From positions 16,372,360-16,436,359 of the forward strand of contig NC_039368.1 of assembly GCF_003573695.1 (NCBI RefSeq): a DNA stretch of 64,000 nt, given 5' to 3'. Under the pieces are notes generated by a model. The model did no database searches. It had not been told where the DNA came from and saw nothing but the letters and a program-made list of their open reading frames with translations. Positions 61,211 through 64,000 of the stretch are shown here, piece by piece; position 1 is the stretch's first letter; each line of letters starts with the position of its first letter. The stretch comes from Papaver somniferum (lineage: Eukaryota; Streptophyta; Magnoliopsida; Ranunculales; Papaveraceae). Made by a program: the position numbers and the translations under genes.

Positions 61211-63790
61211 TGATAGGTTTGGAAACCTACAATAATATACTGCAAGTGCACAGCGTCTAACTAGTAGACAATGACAAGTACAGGTCGTTCCCACGAGGAG
61301 TGTGCAAATACTACTACTGGCTAATACCTAAAATCAAATAAATAAATTGACAATGTTTTAACGGTTTTCAAGAATTCATAATAAAGTGAAATAACAAATA
61401 ATTTTAACGATAAACAGAATGATAGAAGGTTGTTAGGATTTTCGATTTCTACCAATTAATTATGCAAACTCTACTAATCTTTAAAAACCTATTACATGCA
61501 TTTTCAAATATTGTTTCTCCGTTGTAATTTTCTTCGCTTCATGGGTAGTGATTTTAAAGCATTACTTATCAATCCTAAAGCATACCACGTCAACGGATTT
61601 AACCGAAGCACGAAATATCAATTGAAGAGCATAAGTAATCAAGAAAATCTCAGAAGCAATAAAATACCAAGCTATATGAATAAAAACTACTAATCAATCA
61701 AATCATTATTAAGCATATAAATGCAGAGTTTTCATAATAAAATTGGTTTCTACCTAGACCCTAACATGGTTCTAGTTAGACATGATTTTCTAAAAATTCA
61801 TAAACATACTCAAATGAAAACTAGATAAGCAAGAGCGAATGATGGGAGAAGTTAATCTTCAAAACCTACTCCCAGCTTACGGCTGTGTAGCCGCTCTCTT
61901 CTCGTCTCCCAAAACGGCCTCCCTTTTCTGTCTGTATACAAGATGTTTATATCCTAGTAATGCGAGAACTTCCAATCGGGACCTAGGGGATCATTTGCAA
62001 GGCCCTGTCCAAATCCAGCACCCATGTCCAAACCCGGATCCAGCTCACCAATACAATTTTTATTGCCTATCTGTCTGTTTAACCACCAGCCACTTTCATT
62101 CCAAGTTCAGGTCACATCAACAGGCTCCATTCTTTCCAGCCTCCAATGGGTTTCATCTTCATTATCCTTCGATTAAAAGGGGTATAGAACCTACACCTCC
62201 ATTTGCTCCAACTGTAGCTCCACTTCTTAATCTTTGTCTTGTAAACCTCTACGTGTAACGATCACCAACAGCTCAACCACCTCCAACAAACTAACCCAGA
62301 ACTTCTCATATAGATATAGAAAATGTCAGACCCTGAAACTCATGACAACACACAGTCTTCACCATCTGCATCGTGCTTGCACCATGTCTTCTGCATGTTA
62401 ACTTCTTAATCTCAACACCAACGAATCCATCGCCACATCAATTTTCTCCATCTCCATCTTCTCTCGAATTCAACCATGGAAACCATGGCAGTACATCACC
62501 ACCAGCGCCTTTATTGTTCTCCCTGAATTCCAGTTCAACTCCAACTGCAAAACATCACCGGCTATTAACCATCCAACTATCGCCATCGATCACCAGTAAC
62601 ACCAACACTACATTCACAGTTGTGCATTTCTTAAGTAACCCATCATTCTTCCCTGTGTGTTACTTTCACGGCACAAATTCAAGTCAAATACCGACTTAAG
62701 TTCTTAGTAACTCGAGCTAATAATTCTGTGTACTTCAGTTCACATCCATGACCAAGGAAGCACGTTTAATCGTGGTCATCTAAACTTCTTTGCCGGCGGC
62801 AGCTAAACCATCTCTTCCGCCACCTCCATACAACCATCATCGACCAAACCACGTTAATGTCGACGCTACCACCACAATCACAATTTTAGAGAGATGCTAT
62901 CTTCATGAGAAATGTAAGAATGGTTCTTAAAACCATTTGCTTTCTTTTTCATTGCTATAAGAAATAAGATACGGCGTCTATATAACTCATGCAAAAATGA
63001 GTGGAGTAAGTGGTGACACGTCCTTTAGTTACCAGTGGACTTCACCAGCTTGGAATAGAAAAACCTTTAATTCTTCACGTTATTTAACAAGGAATAAAGA
63101 TTCTATGTTTCACCACTTCATTTACTGTCGTGAGTGCTTTAGCAGTGAGAGAGAGACAGTTCTTTATTCGGTTGACCTTTTCACTGGGAGAAGCTTGAGT
63201 GCACACATTTATGAACAACAAAACAGCCCAATTTAAGCTCCATATTTATTTGCTGCCATGAGTAATTCGAGTGGTCCTAATAAGAGCTGTTGATATATTA
63301 AAATACCAGGGCAACCACGTTTTGTCATTGTGGTTGCTGATACATAGAAATACCAGGCCAAACCCATTACATAATTATGGTTGCTAATACATGGAAATAT
63401 CAGGCCAACCCCATTTCATCATTGTGGTTGCTGATATATGGGAATACCAGGCCAACCCGGCTGCTGATACATGGAAATACCAGGCCAACATAGTAAGTGC
63501 TGCTAATATATAGAAATACCAGGCCAACATAATAAGTGTTGCTGATATATAGAAATACCAGGCCAGCATATTTGATCATCGTGGTTCTGATACATGGAAA
63601 TACCAGGCCAACCACAATTCGTCATTGTCGTCGCAAACACCATTAAGTCTCACATTTTGTTGTTTATTCGCTGGATGATCGAATTCACTTGTACTTTCTA
63701 CAAAAGCACTAAAATAGTATTAGTAACTAAAATATTGTATCCTAGCTACTATAAATATGGGTATAAAATGTATCATTTACATGCTTATCA
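61211..63790 (-). repeat. LTR P, terminal 5' LTR with 610-bp internal deletion
   Basis: 2580 bp. Long type (35-bp block near 61591). A deletion joined at 62917-62922 (AGAATG) removes the segment equal to 3664-4273 of LTR A, including TATA box and teloboxes. Right of it many private changes occur (CTTTAATTCTTC, CACTGGGAG, GCTGTTGATATATTA), as expected for an edge unit escaping homogenisation. Ends TTATCA at 63790, then host DNA. Confidence 0.9.
63291..63613 (-). repeat. U3 minisatellite of the terminal LTR, diverged
   Basis: Same eight-copy block, with substitutions not seen elsewhere (CCAGGGCAACC, GGGAATACC) and a one-base deletion (GTGGTTCTGATAC). Confidence 0.8.
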
Positions 63791-64000
63791 TCCACCCCGT
63801 TAAAGCTCGTGGTCATCGACGGTTTGCCCTCTTACGCATCCAGCCAACCTACTTTGTTCCCACGACGATGTAGTGCCTTCTGGTCACATCTACTGCCAAG
63901 AACTGTTGTCGCTCGTGATACCAGCCAGAGCTTCACCATGGAAACAATCACTACGAAGATGGAAACATGGAAACCACACTTTGGGTGAGGCGGTTTACAG
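63791..64000. other. Non-array flanking DNA
   Basis: Homology to the array stops after TTATCA. The 210 bp are visibly richer in G and C and contain no convincing ORF or RNA gene. The first five bases, TCCAC, are the candidate target-site duplication. A short CGTGGTCATC match to the LTR leader suggests it may itself belong to an old repeat. Confidence 0.7.

Larger units (their letters stand above)
1..63790 (-). mobile_element. Tandem array of a non-autonomous LTR retrotransposon (LTR-internal units sharing LTRs)
   Basis: The same landmarks recur every ~4.3-4.37 kb in one orientation: LTR start TGATAGG, LTR end CTTATCA, polypurine tract, internal ORF and primer-binding site. Measured between one LTR landmark, intervals at 4354, 8692, 14631, 19003, 23309, 27656, 31994 and 36327 are 4306-4372 bp where no gap intervenes. 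Shorter intervals all contain an N gap. Successive internal regions are separated by a single LTR, never two, so the array is a polymer of one LTR plus one internal region. It covers part of LTR 0, LTRs A-P and 15 visible internal regions. No integrase, reverse transcriptase or protease motif is visible. The tRNA-Asp-like PBS and GAGGAC/AAGTGTGGGGG polypurine block resemble Athila-group Ty3/gypsy elements; this placement is inferred, not shown by a protein domain. Confidence 0.9.

Overview
The window is plant nuclear repeat DNA. From base 1 to 63790 it is one head-to-tail array of a ~4.36-kb unit, interrupted by five N runs. I see no host gene, rRNA, tRNA or CRISPR array. The plant assignment rests on a long-LTR retrotransposon design: a primer site resembling the 3' end of plant tRNA-Asp, G-rich polypurine tracts next to GAGGAC stem-loops, a TATA box beside CCCTAAA teloboxes, and no long coding region. 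I cannot name the species.

Each unit is one LTR (~3.16-3.19 kb) plus one short internal region (~1.15-1.18 kb). All units are in the same orientation and are transcribed, if at all, from the minus strand. On the plus strand an LTR runs from TGATAGG to CTTATCA, so it has TGATA/TATCA inverted ends. The internal region follows, beginning with the reverse complement of a polypurine tract and ending with that of a primer-binding site. A further LTR starts 6 bases later. Neighbouring units share LTRs (LTR-int-LTR-int), so this is not a set of separate two-LTR insertions. LTRs are labelled 0 and A to P from left to right, and visible internal regions I1 to I15. One more internal region is hidden in the gap at 9355.

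The internal region is far too short for gag-pol. It holds one minus-strand ORF of 230 codons, open in six copies (one with a longer start) and broken by frameshifts, a stop or a gap in the others. The element therefore looks non-autonomous (LARD-like). Its PBS and PPT style suggest an Athila-like Ty3/gypsy origin, but that placement is an inference. Each complete LTR carries an eight-copy minisatellite in U3, a TATA box flanked by telomere-like heptamers, and a hairpin at the U5 end.

The units fall into LTR and internal haplotypes that are mixed along the array, with adjacent duplicates and chimeras. This pattern fits unequal crossing-over and gene conversion, or amplification from a one-LTR circle. 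The right end is a true LTR/host boundary at 63790/63791. The last LTR, P, is diverged and lacks 610 bp including the TATA box. The left end of the array lies outside the window. Four 10-N gaps each hide about 1.4-1.65 kb of repeat, and a 75-N gap stands where only 4 bases are expected, so the true copy number is uncertain.
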